DNA of 64,000 bases, from the NCBI GenBank assembly GCA_023853785.1, contig JAJIRX010000853.1:183407-247406 (forward strand), in the 5' to 3' direction. Position numbers and translations under genes: made by a program. Positions 37,706-50,094 of this stretch are shown piece by piece. The notes under the pieces were generated by a model that saw nothing but the letters and a program-made list of their open reading frames with translations, had not been told where the DNA came from and made no database searches. How positions within the stretch are numbered: the first letter of the stretch is position 1; each line of letters opens with the position of its first letter. This stretch comes from Psilocybe azurescens. Lineage: Eukaryota; Basidiomycota; Agaricomycetes; Agaricales; Agrocybaceae.

Positions 37706-39021
37706 ATGCCAGACTCACCAGAGCTCTTCCCTCCGATCACTCCTACTTACATCCTCGCCTTTCAGTTCTCCTCTTGGTATCCTACATTCGCAAAGCATAC
37801 CATCAAAAGTACCATCATCCGCCCTCTCTCTGCCCCTTTTCAAGAATATCTGCATGCAGATGGGGTGTTCGTGCCAGAAGGCTCTGAAGACGCGTTAGTT
37901 TGATTCTCACACTCCGCCTCGCCTTGCTCATCCATTTTTACTTTGAAATGCATTGTTGCCTATGATCAGACCTGCAGAGAGCACACTCTCAGATGACGAG
38001 AACGACGTTGACAAAAGCGACGGATCCGACGACGACGACAACGAGCAGCCTCGGAAACACTATGCTTTTCCAGACCTGGATCAGCGCATCCGACAGTGTG
38101 TAAAGGAATACGAGGCTGTATTCCCGAAACTCAACTTTTCGTCGCCCAAAGTAAATGTCAAAAGGTTGTCCTGTGTATGCAGTGTCTACAAACTGACTGC
38201 CTTTTTCATCTTCACAGGACGCATCATGGCTTCTCCCTTCCTCGTCTCCCTTGAAATGCACATCGCCTGCTGATGTCTACCTCCTCCTCAAGTCGTCCGA
38301 TTTCATCAACCATGATCTGAACACGGACAGTGTATTCGAAGGGACCGAATTATCATCACTACCACCGACATACGAACTCGAGCTCGTCCTGCGCAAATGG
38401 TACCCTGTCGATCGCGGCCGCGAGCTCCGGTGCTTCGTACGGGGAAACACACTCATCGGCGAGTAGTCACTGTCTTCCTTTCCATGCACCGTCTAACGTA
38501 CCACAAACTTTGGTGCATTCGTACACAGGGATATCCCAGCGGGACACCAACTTCTACGAATTCTGGAACGACACCAACACACAAAGTAAAGTCGCCTCTG
38601 CAATCCGCCAATTCTGGGAGACCAACATCCTCTCCAACTGGACGGCACAACCCGACTGTTAGTTTCAATTTACCTACCTGTACGCAAAATTTGACGAGGC
38701 TGGTATTTCTTAGATATCTTCGACTTTCTTCTCACCCGTGACCTATCTCGTGGTCACATCATCGATTTTAACCCATATGCGCCCAAGACCGATCCTCTCC
38801 TGTTCACATACGAAGAACTAGCAGAACTAGCGACCTCAACCAAACAGGATCACCTCCCTATACTCAAGGTCATTGACTCAGCATCACATCCAGTAGCAAC
38901 TAGCAATGCTCCGGCCCATCAGCACAACATGCTCCCCGTCGAAGCAATCAACATGAGCAGCGGGAGAGATATCGAGGAGTTCGCAGATCTATGGAAACAA
39001 ACTGTAAAAGAGAGCATCTGA
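37706..39021 (+). CDS. CDC123: Cell division cycle protein 123 (eIF2 assembly factor)
   Basis: Cdc123 is an ATP-grasp-fold protein that assembles the eIF2 trimer. The ATG at 37706 starts PDSPELFPPITPTYILAFQF, followed by SSWYPTFAKHTIKSTIIRPL. Next are an acidic loop (SDDENDVDKSDGSDDDDNE), FPDLDQRIRQCVKEY, FPKLNFSSPKDASW, SADVYLLLKSSDF-like, LVLRKWYPVDRGRELRCFVR and GISQRD. The end has FDFLLTRDLSRGHIIDFNPY, a key part of the ATP-grasp site. Exon 1 ends at 37888-37893 with a 70-90 base intron; three further introns fit. No frame break seen. Stop at 39019-39021. Confidence 0.93.
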
Positions 39022-39146
39022 CAAATCATATAAACCTTCCAAGATTAGTTTTTATAATAATTAATGATGGTCTACATCTGTAGCACCTATTGACAATCCT
39101 CTACACAACTCTCGTACAGCCAAAAAGACACTCTAAAGCCTTATGT

Positions 39147-40887
39147 CTACTTGTCGACCTCAACACCGGAATCGCTGGCCGCGCTCTCTGGCATAGCTGG
39201 CTTCATCTGGGCAAGGCCGTATGCGTTTTTAAAGAAGACAACGTCGCCCTCATCTTCAACGAACTTGCACTCCTTGAAGACACGATAAACCTCGGCCCAT
39301 CCTCCGGGAGCACCTTCGATAGGGACACCGGCGGAAGCAAGTCTCTTCTTCAAAGGCAGTGCTTGCCTCCCAACTTGAAAAAAAAAAATGGTCAATCTAA
39401 AGCTTTCCAGGCGTAGTCAGGAAAAGACAAGACTCACGCATTGTAATGGGGGATCTTGCTGCAAACATGGTGCAGAACGTGGGTCTCCGAGATACCGTTG
39501 GTAGCATGCGAGCCGATCCAAGCCATGACACTTCCGAGATCACCAAGGAGGTTGCGATCCAGGGTGGCAAGGGCACCACGAGCAAAAGTGAACTCAGGAG
39601 CACGGTAATGGGGCAGGAGAGGATCAGTGTGTTGCAAGAAGGTGATCAACACGAGCCAGTGGTTAACCCTAAATTATGATTGGTTGACCTAAATTGCAAT
39701 AAATTGGTTCATTTCAAACGTACCAGAGATAGGGGAGCAAGTAGGAGCGGAAAACCTGGAGGAATCCGTTGTAGTGGATGCTGACACCAATGCAAGCGAG
39801 CCAAATGAGAATGCCGACGGTGGACATAATAACCTGGCTATAATGGTGGGCCATGAACATAGGCGAGTTTGGGGTGAAGTCTTGAAACAATACATCAATA
39901 CTTTGTAATACAAAAGATACTGGCGCGTCCAAACTTACGACTGGTGCCCTTGGGATATCTAGGTTGGCCTGAGGCGTTCATGATGATGTATGTCCACCAT
40001 CCTCCAAGCTGAAAAGAAAAAGGTAAATATCAAATTTCACCAGTCACCAGAGATTTCTTAATAGATATTTACCAAGTAGGAAGCAGGGGTCAAGATAGCG
40101 CCAATGGGGGGAATCACCAAGAGCCTCCCACATCTCCTTTTAACTTCCTCTGTCACACGCGATCCGAGGATGTCTTCCCTGGTAGGGTCAAGAGGTGGTA
40201 GGCCGACCATTGAACGAGTAGCAGGTACAAAGACTTGATCCTGGGTCATGTGTCCGGTGGAAGCGTGATGCTTAGCGTGGGAGACGCGCCATGAGTGATA
40301 TGGAACACCGAGGCTGTAAGACGCGTCGGCATTTGTCAAGTCCGACGAAACTTTAAAAAGAAATGAACTTACGCAGAGTGGAGGACCCATCCAACAGTGT
40401 TGTTGATGATCTTTGATTCAGAGAAAGCTTGATGGCCGCATTCGTGTCCGATGACCCAAAGACCAGTAGCAAACAAGCCAGCCCAGAATCCGTAGAGCGC
40501 CCACAGAGAGATGCTGGCGGCAGTGTAGAGGTAGGGGTGGGGCAGCGAGACGAAGGCAGGGTCAATGAATGCACCGAGGTAAACGGTGGCTTTGTAGAGG
40601 CATCCAATAACGAACAGGTCCCAAATACTATACACGTAGAAAAAGTTGAGTAAGTTGACTCCTCACGACCAGTCGACAAAAGGCTCACATGTAGGAGGAA
40701 GACCTGATGGCAGATCTCTTGAAGCAATGGGCGCTGGAAGAGGCTATAAGTAACACGAAACAAAAGAAATATAGATAAGAGCAGCTCACGGAATGGAATC
40801 CAACAAGTCCTTAATCGGGATATCTGGGACTGGGTATACTGCCTGGTCAACGACAGTGACTTTCTCGTCGTCGTCCTTGCGCGCCAT
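39147..40887 (-). CDS. Delta-12 fatty acid desaturase (oleate desaturase, FAD2-like)
   Basis: ER-membrane enzyme converting oleate to linoleate with a di-iron centre. The start at 40887 gives [20 protein letters not shown]; the N-terminal [20 protein letters not shown] block is typical. The three histidine boxes are [19 protein letters not shown] and [13 protein letters not shown]. Long hydrophobic segments lie between boxes 1 and 2 and before box 3 ([20 protein letters not shown]). Introns (about 50-60 bases) follow FKRSA.., SIWDLF.., WVLHSA, ASYL, KGTS and IPHY. The C-terminus is [19 protein letters not shown], then SGVEVDK. All boxes are intact and no frame break is needed. Confidence 0.93.
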
Positions 40888-41614
40888 TGTACCTGTTGTC
40901 GATGAGGGAGGATAAGAGGAAAGGGAGGAAGTACAAGCGAGCTGCTCGAGAGTTTGTTAAATTTATGGGGGACCTGTGATCGGACAATGCCGATATTTTT
41001 TTTCAATGGGGCAGCTGTGAGTGGGTGGTGCGTTGGCATGAGATTTTGGCAACCCCAGCCATCTTGCTCACCGTCAGTCTTTCTCCCTCGACTGCTCGGG
41101 GTAATCACCGTGCTACCTGTCTAGACTTGTCTCCATTCCCCCTACTTATCTACATACCTTTTCTTTTACTATCGGCTCATATATGGTACTTATTTGAATC
41201 CATTTCTAATTATAGATCAGGTCGAGGCCTCTGACCACTTATAATTATTCAAGATATTCCTCGAGAATCCCAAAAGGCATGAACAAATGCGCTCACTTTC
41301 ACTGGTTCGGCCATTAAGGTGCTCTAGACCCGGTCTAGTGTGATCCAACAACAAGCACTTAAGCGGTGGCTATGTGGGTCCTCGATGCAAATACCTCCGT
41401 GCCTTTCCATTGTGCAACCCTCAACGCATAAAAACATGTACACCGCGTGAAAGTATTATTAGGGTACATAGAATTTTCAAGATAGTCTTGGGTACTATTT
41501 ACATTTTTTACATTCTAGTATGACCTGTGTATATATCTAATGACCATAAATATCATCAAGCGAAACCTCGTGAATAAAATTCACCGTGAAAGAGCTTTTG
41601 GAGAAACGTGGCGA
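40888..41614. other. Intergenic between the desaturase and CK1-like genes
   Basis: About 730 bases upstream of the desaturase and downstream of the CK1-like gene. No gene is supported; AT-rich near 41500. Confidence 0.45.
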
Positions 41615-43711
41615 TTATTGCAGCACCTTCAGTCGCTCTGACAATCCTTCCAGGAAGGCAAATCCATCCTACAAGCAAGATTATAGGTAAGTACTCGTAC
41701 ACCTCTTGGAACATATGACCCCACCTTCGTCACTGTCCGTCCAGTACTCTTGTTCGTGACCTTGGCAAAATCAGCAACCAAAACGGCCAGCGCTTTGTTA
41801 CTTTGAGCCTGCATCACTTCCCGTCTAAGGCGGGCAACAACTCCCAATTTAACATGAGCAGGTTCTTTCTCCGGCACTTGCTCATTAAACGATTGGTGTC
41901 TAAACGGACCGTTGAGCATTTATCGCCGTGTTCAAGATACACAGACGTACCGTTCGGGCTTGACAAAAACAGAAGGGTCGTCCAGCTGTTTGTATAAAAC
42001 GTCCAAAAACGTAAACGCCTCTCTTGTCAACGTCCTCGAGCTATTCATCTGCAGAACATCCACAAACTCTCTAACCAAATGCGACAACGCTGCGTTGTCA
42101 GTAGCATTCGATCCTCGACCAGCCAACTGGTTGAGACGCAGAGCTTTGGGTGCTTGGTATCGCACAGGTGCTGGCCCATTTTCCGAATCACTGCTAATCA
42201 CGATGGTCTGACCTGACTGCCTTCGAGGTTTCTCGACTTCTTTAGTCGAATCAAACTGAATATCTTCCCTGGCTCTTCGCAAGGCTTCCTGGATATTGGT
42301 TCGATCACCCAGAATGGGTTGGGCCTCAAGGTTGAGATTAGTAAGATTGTTGAGAATATCAGCCATCTCGTCCCGAGGGACCGCTGGCGTCCTTGCTCTA
42401 AGTGGTGTGTTCATGGATTTGACAGCGGCCTATCAACGATAAATGTATTGAGACTTTACGAAAACAGTCAAAAATAGGATTCGAGAACTTACAACGGGCA
42501 CAGGCGGAGGTGGCCAAATAAACTCGTCGGCGTTTTTGAACCCTTCATCCATTGCCAACTCTCTGAACTTGTTTGTCCACTGTGCGTAGTCCGGCGATTC
42601 CTTGAAAGATAATCTTCTTGTATAAGATAAAAATTCTTCGAATTCCGAAGGAAGACCTCTGCAAAGATGCTCTGGTGTAGCTTTTCGCTTCTCTGCCTTG
42701 AGGCGATTGTGTGCCTCGCTTGTTTTTGGTACGCCATTCCTTGTCCAACTCAGCCCCCGTGGTGTTAGCAGGTGAATGAACATGAGCGCCGCAGCTTCCA
42801 AGTCGTCTCGCCGTGATGGAACTATCATTCAATAGAGATTCAGATATTGCAACTCGCAGAAGACTGACAAAAAAGGGATGCACCTTTTCCGCGGCAATGT
42901 ACGTTGACGGAGCTACCAAAGTATTGAGTCCTGAAATGGGGAATCGTAAAGAGGATGAATACCTGAACCAATAGTTGCCAATAAAATCGCGCTTAACCTT
43001 ACTATCAGGAATGTGCCGTCCGGTGTATTGGTCGATGTAGCGTTTGGAGAATCCAAAATCGATCATGTAAATAATCTTTTCGTTTGGCGGCAGTCCGACA
43101 ACGCAGTTGCCCAGTTGGATATCCCTGTGCAATACCCCACGATGGTGCATGAATTGCAACCGTTGGATCTATCAAGATCAGTACAAGCCTTACTAATCGT
43201 GCGCTCAAGTATGAGAAATATAGAACTCACCACTTGGATGGCAATTGAACAAACGGTTCTCAGATCCATCATATCTTTACCACTTCGGCGATAGAGGTTG
43301 TCGAGACTGGGCCCCAGCAGATCGATAGCAAGATAATCCCATGCTCCCTGCACACCAGCCGCGTAGAGTTTGGGCATTCCTACGCCGCCCTGGAGTAACG
43401 GATATAAATGCCGTTCATAACGGTTGGTTGGACATTCATGGTTGACGTATTGGACCTTTAAAGCGACGACTTGGTGTGTATGGAGATGAGTAGCTTTAAA
43501 AATGGATCCTGTAACAGATAGTCCATCAGAAATAAGAACCACTAGATGATGCAGTATATACCTGAATACCCTGATCCAAGATTCTCATTTAGCCACCAAT
43601 TGGCAATGACAGCGGGGATGACTGGGGAGGAGCTTCTATGCTCCCTTCTGATCCAGTTTCAGAGCCTTCTGAGGAGTAATCTTCAGAATTGGAAGCATGA
43701 GATTCGACCAT
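41615..43711 (-). CDS. Casein-kinase-1-like protein kinase with atypical catalytic loop
   Basis: Start at 43711 (VESHASNSEDYSSEGSETGS). The kinase part opens VIANWWLNENLGSGYSGSIF, with VVALKVQY (catalytic Lys of the N-lobe), ERHLYPLLQGGVGMPKLYAA, LAIDLLGPSLDNLYRR, then LHRDIQLGNC and YMIDFGFSKRYID (DFG). This order is CK1. The usual HRDIKPxN Lys is Gln here (codon 43115-43117) and PxN becomes LGN, so activity is questionable or relies on a different residue. A frame change is needed in the C4 run at 43624-43627. A C-terminal tail (YQAPKALRLNQLAGRGSNAT, then repeated R..FTFLDVLYKQL and DGFAFLEGLSERL) holds two similar short helical repeats. Stop 41615-41617. Divergent from PDC. Confidence 0.85.
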
Positions 43712-43875
43712 GATGATATCAGAAACGCGTCAAATAAAAGAATAGCGTGTGTGCGTAAGTTGGGCCAGCTGCGCAGTAGGCAGCGGCGAGGGCAGCGAAG
43801 AGATGGCCTTGGTGGAACCACTCAGTGTGGCTGCAGGCACGTCTGTGGTTGGACTGTGAAGCAAAACGCGTCAGT

Positions 43876-43899
43876 CACGTGTAAGTGGGATCACACGTG
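43876..43899. promoter_or_regulatory. Two E-boxes in the CK1-like / PDC divergent promoter
   Basis: CACGTG at 43876-43881 and 43894-43899, 12 bases apart, within the 398-base gap before pyruvate decarboxylase. The spacing differs from the 35838 pair. Role inferred only. Confidence 0.45.
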
Positions 43900-44109
43900 C
43901 TTAGAAGTTATATTTGTAACGGTGACAGGAACTAGATGTTTTGAAATGGATCAGTTGGTTCGTCATAGATCGAGGTCCAACCGAGACTTGGCCATGAGAA
44001 ACAGAACGCCCGCATGAAACATATGGTACACAAAAGCTCCTTTGAATTTCACTATATAATCTCAAACTTATCTACCCTTCTCCCTCACTAAATTCCTATT
44101 CCCCTCATC

Positions 44110-46608
<2,499 letters not shown>

Positions 46609-46997
46609 ACCGTGCAATCGCAATTCTCAATCGACGACCTCTGTATATTTGACGAAGTTTTATATGTAGCAATAACCGTGACACGCAACTAGATACATCC
46701 TAGACACGAACGCAATTAGTCTAAGATATGTACAGTATGTAACACCTCATATGTAATATGACTATTATGCCTCCATGTCATAGTAGTTTCGGGACCTTCA
46801 AGTACGTTGAGCATCGAAATACCGCTTAAGAAATAACTATTTCTGGAATAGAGTTATACAACTCTTCAACTGCGTTCTTGGTTAATAATCTTCAGACTGC
46901 TTACGATTCAAAGACGATATGTCACAATGCCAAAATGGCCTTGCTGTGAAACAGAAAGGCTCCCCACTGTCTAAAATACCTATGTTATGTAACTTAT
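46609..46997. other. PDC 3' region
   Basis: About 390 AT-rich bases after the PDC stop, with no gene. It leads into the minisatellite. Confidence 0.45.
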
Positions 46998-47275
46998 GTT
47001 GGTACATTGTTTGTTTCTCTTCCGTTTGCCAAACACTTGGACGATTCTGGGAAACTCGACAAAATGTTGGTACGTTGTTTGTTCCTCTTCCGTTTGCCAA
47101 ACACTTGGACGTTCAGATTCTGGGAAACTCGAAAAAATGTTGGTACGTTGTTTGTTCCTATTCCGTTTGCCAAACACTCGGACGTTCAGATTCTGGGATA
47201 ACTCGATGAAATGTTGGTACGTTATTTGTTCTTCTTTCGTTTGCCAAATAATTGGACGTTACTCGGGATTCCTAC
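46998..47275 (+). repeat. Minisatellite, four units of 65-75 bp
   Basis: Units start at about 46998, 47064, 47138 and 47212, each beginning TGTTGGTACGTTGTTTGTTC and containing CCGTTTGCCAAACACTTGGACG. Unit 1 lacks the TTCAG before ATTCTGGGAAACTCGA; unit 4 diverges at its 3' end. CGTTTGCCAAAC is itself a short imperfect palindrome in each unit. Confidence 0.85.
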
Positions 47276-47351
47276 GTCTAGTCACATACTGATGTTACAC
47301 TGTAACATATGATATGATAGAAAGTACATTTACAGTGTAGCATATCATATG

Positions 47352-47373
47352 GGTTCAGTGGTCCCTCTGAACC
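47352..47373 (+). repeat. Subterminal hairpin GGTTCAG...CTGAACC
   Basis: Seven-base perfect stem with an eight-base loop, 51 bases inside the left tip, mirrored in the right arm at about 52203-52224. Confidence 0.6.
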
Positions 47374-47407
47374 AGTGAATGTTTCCCTTCCATTTTGGGC
47401 AGCCTAC

Positions 47408-47432
47408 ACTGTACCATATGATATGGTACAGT
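47408..47432. repeat. 25-bp near-perfect palindrome ACTGTACCATATGATATGGTACAGT
   Basis: Arms of 12 bases mirror around a single central base. The mirrored copy is at 52144-52168. The related CATATGATATG and CATATCATATG words recur at the extreme tip (47306-47316 and 47340-47351). Confidence 0.75.
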
Positions 47433-47623
47433 AAATCCGCTCAATGGCTCATACCCAGGCATTTTTGTAGGCTATCTGGCATACATTCTGTGGCTCTGGG
47501 GTGTCTACAGGAAACTGGTAAAGCCTTAATTTTGCAATGAATTGACAAGCATTGGTGCACACACCATAATAAATTATAAGTGAGCAATCGGGAAAGAACC
47601 GGACTGTAAATGTGATTTAAATA

Positions 47624-48185
47624 AGCCCAGAATCATGCAAATCGGACAGGATTTGAGGGAGATATAATGGTTGTAATGATCCAATTTTGTGTATTTGGCC
47701 CGGGGCAGGGCGGGAATGAGAGCCGCCCGGTCCTGGTCCCGGGTGTAAAAACGCATGAAAAAAGCTAGACAAAATTCCGATCAAAACGAGCCTAGAAACA
47801 GCCTAATCGGACAGGATTTGAGGGAGATATAATGGTTGTAATGATCCAATTCTGTGTATTTGGCCCCAGGGCAGGGCGGGAATGAGTGCTGCCCCGGTCC
47901 CGGTCCCGGGTGTAAAACGCATGAAAAAATCTAGACAAAATTCCAATCAAAACAAGCCTAGAAACAGCCAAATCGGATAGGATTTGAGGAGATATAATGG
48001 TTGTAGTGATCCAATTTTGTGTATTTGGCCCCGGGGCAGGGCGGGAATGAGTGCCGCCCGGTCCCGGTCCCGGGTGTAAAACGCATGAAAAATCTAGACA
48101 AAATTCCAATCAAAACGAGCCTAGAAACAGCCAAAACGGACACAATTTGAGTGATATATGTGGGTTGTAAATTTCCAATTTTTGC
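47624..48185 (+). repeat. ~165 bp GC-rich tandem repeats (left arm)
   Basis: Recurring landmarks are TCGGACAGGATTTGAGGGAG (about 47643, 47806, 47971, and degenerate at 48135) and GGGCAGGGCGGGAATGAG. Period is 163-166 bases, so the repeat is nearly a multiple of three and stays open in one frame. The mirrored set is at about 51391-51952. Confidence 0.8.
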
Positions 48186-48194
48186 TGTATTTAG

Positions 48195-48885
48195 CCTTGG
48201 ACCAGAACATGAATTATCATTGAAAAAGTGAATGCCGGGCCCGGAAATTTTTGCAATGGGGCGGGAATATGTCCGGAATAGTGCCAGACATTGTAAACCG
48301 GGTCGGAAACATGAATATTATTGAAAATAGTGCATGCCGGGCCCGGGAATTTTTGTAATGCAGCGGGAATATGTCTGGAAAAGTGCCGGAAATTGTAAAC
48401 TGGGTCAGAAACATGAATTATTATTGAGAATAGTGTATGCCAGGCCCAGGAATGGTTGCAATGAGGCAGAAATATGTCCAGAAACATGTATTATCATTGA
48501 GAATAGTGCATGCTGGGCCCAGGAATTTTGCAATGGGGCAGGAATATGTCCGGAATAGTGCCAGACATTGTAAACCGGGTTGGAAACATGAATATTATTG
48601 AAAATAGTGCATGCCGGGCCTTGGAATTTTTGTAATGGGGGCGGGAATATGTCCGGAAAAGTGCCAGAAATTGTAAACTTGGTCAGAAACATGAATTATT
48701 ATTGAGAATAGTGCATGCCAGGCCCAGGAATGGTTGCAATGAGGCAGGAATATGTCCGGAAACATGTATTATCATTGAGAATAGTGCATGCTGGGCCCAG
48801 GAATTTTTTACAATGGGGCAGGAATATGTCTGGAATAGTGCCGGACATTGTAAACCGGGTCGGAAACATGAATTATCATTGAAAA
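48195..48885 (+). repeat. ~70-110 bp degenerate tandem repeats (left arm)
   Basis: Units contain AACATGAATTATCATTGAGAATAG, TGCATGCCGGGCCCGG (GGCCC core) and GGGCGGGAATATGTCCGGAA. Alternating long units (with an extra GTGCCAGACATTGTAAACCGG segment) and short units give a higher-order pattern. The mirrored set is at about 50464-51375. Confidence 0.75.
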
Positions 48886-49210
48886 ATGCAGATCACACTT
48901 GGGAATATGTCCAGATATATGTTGAGTATAGCAAACTGGGTCAGAAATGTGTATTATTATTGAAAACAATTCAGGCCATGTCTGGGAATTTTGAAATGGG
49001 CTGGAAATATGTCTGAACAGATGACAGACATGGAATTATGAGTTGAGTAGGCATGGAAATGTACAAAATGGTTTGTAAAATACCCCAGAAACATGGATTA
49101 TCGTTGACAAAGACTCATACTGAGTGTGGCAAAAGGTTAAATAGTCTGTAAACATGTCTGATCAGGTCAATATGACCGAGCCTTGAAATATGTATAATTG
49201 TCTGTAAACT

Positions 49211-50094
49211 ATTCCAGACATACAGATTGTGATTCTATAAAGCAAAATGGGGTGGAAGTTCTTGTGCAATTCATTGTAGTATCTGACTGCTATTGCAATT
49301 AGTATCGATACCTCATTTTATCTGTGTTAATTAACCTAACTGTAGACATATCGGTCATTTCAGTTCAAGCTGCAAGCTGCAGCTGCTTTTACTTTTTCCC
49401 TGGTTATTCCACTCTTTGTATAATTTCTTTCACAAGTTACAAATGGCAGTAACAATCAGAGTGCTACTTGCTTGTTTCTCAATCTGCTCTGTAACTTTTA
49501 TGACCAGCATCAGTTTTTGTTTTGAATGCAACCACACTCTTGTTTTCATTAAATACCAGTATCCAACCAGCAATAATTTTATCAAGTATGCATCCATGTC
49601 AATCTGCTTAATAATGTTAACAATCAGTGGAAATGTCTGTCAGTTCTTTTTAGTGCTTAACATGAATTTTAGAATACATTCAATGGACAGGCAGGCATGA
49701 CAACTAACAAGCAGCACTGCACATGCTTTCTCCTCTACATATGCACATTCACCACCCATACTTGCGGTTCATTCACACAACTCATTTCACTAACTGACAC
49801 CTTGCCTGGGGAAAGTATAGAAGGAGAAAAATAATGGGCAATAGAATAGTATGCACTTGCTAACCAAATTTACACTCTCATGTGCACCTACAACCTGTAC
49901 CTTTTCAAGCCTTGGCCAGGTGTAGAGATTGTGATAAGACAAAGTACAGGACAGGGCAGTTGAAAGGGAAATGAGTGTACAAAAGATCATTGGACTGTGT
50001 TCTACATTTCAGCACATGAGCTGAGTCTTCTCATTGATTATATACATATACCAGAACATGATTGTGGAATATTTTCCATGTTTCTGAACCAAGT
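49211..50094. other. Spacer between foldback arms
   Basis: AT-rich single-copy sequence of about 880 bases. The ORF at 49416-49700 has hydrophobic stretches but no recognised motif or coding bias I can support. Nothing else is identified. Confidence 0.5.

Larger units (their letters stand above)
47301..49210 (+). repeat. Left arm of the foldback structure
   Basis: Near-identical to the right arm from 47301 to about 48880, then visibly diverged with indels to about 49210 (for example GAATTATGAGTTGAGTAGGC versus GAATTATGAGTTGAGTAAGC). The outer part differs from the right arm mainly by one-base homopolymer length changes. Confidence 0.8.
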
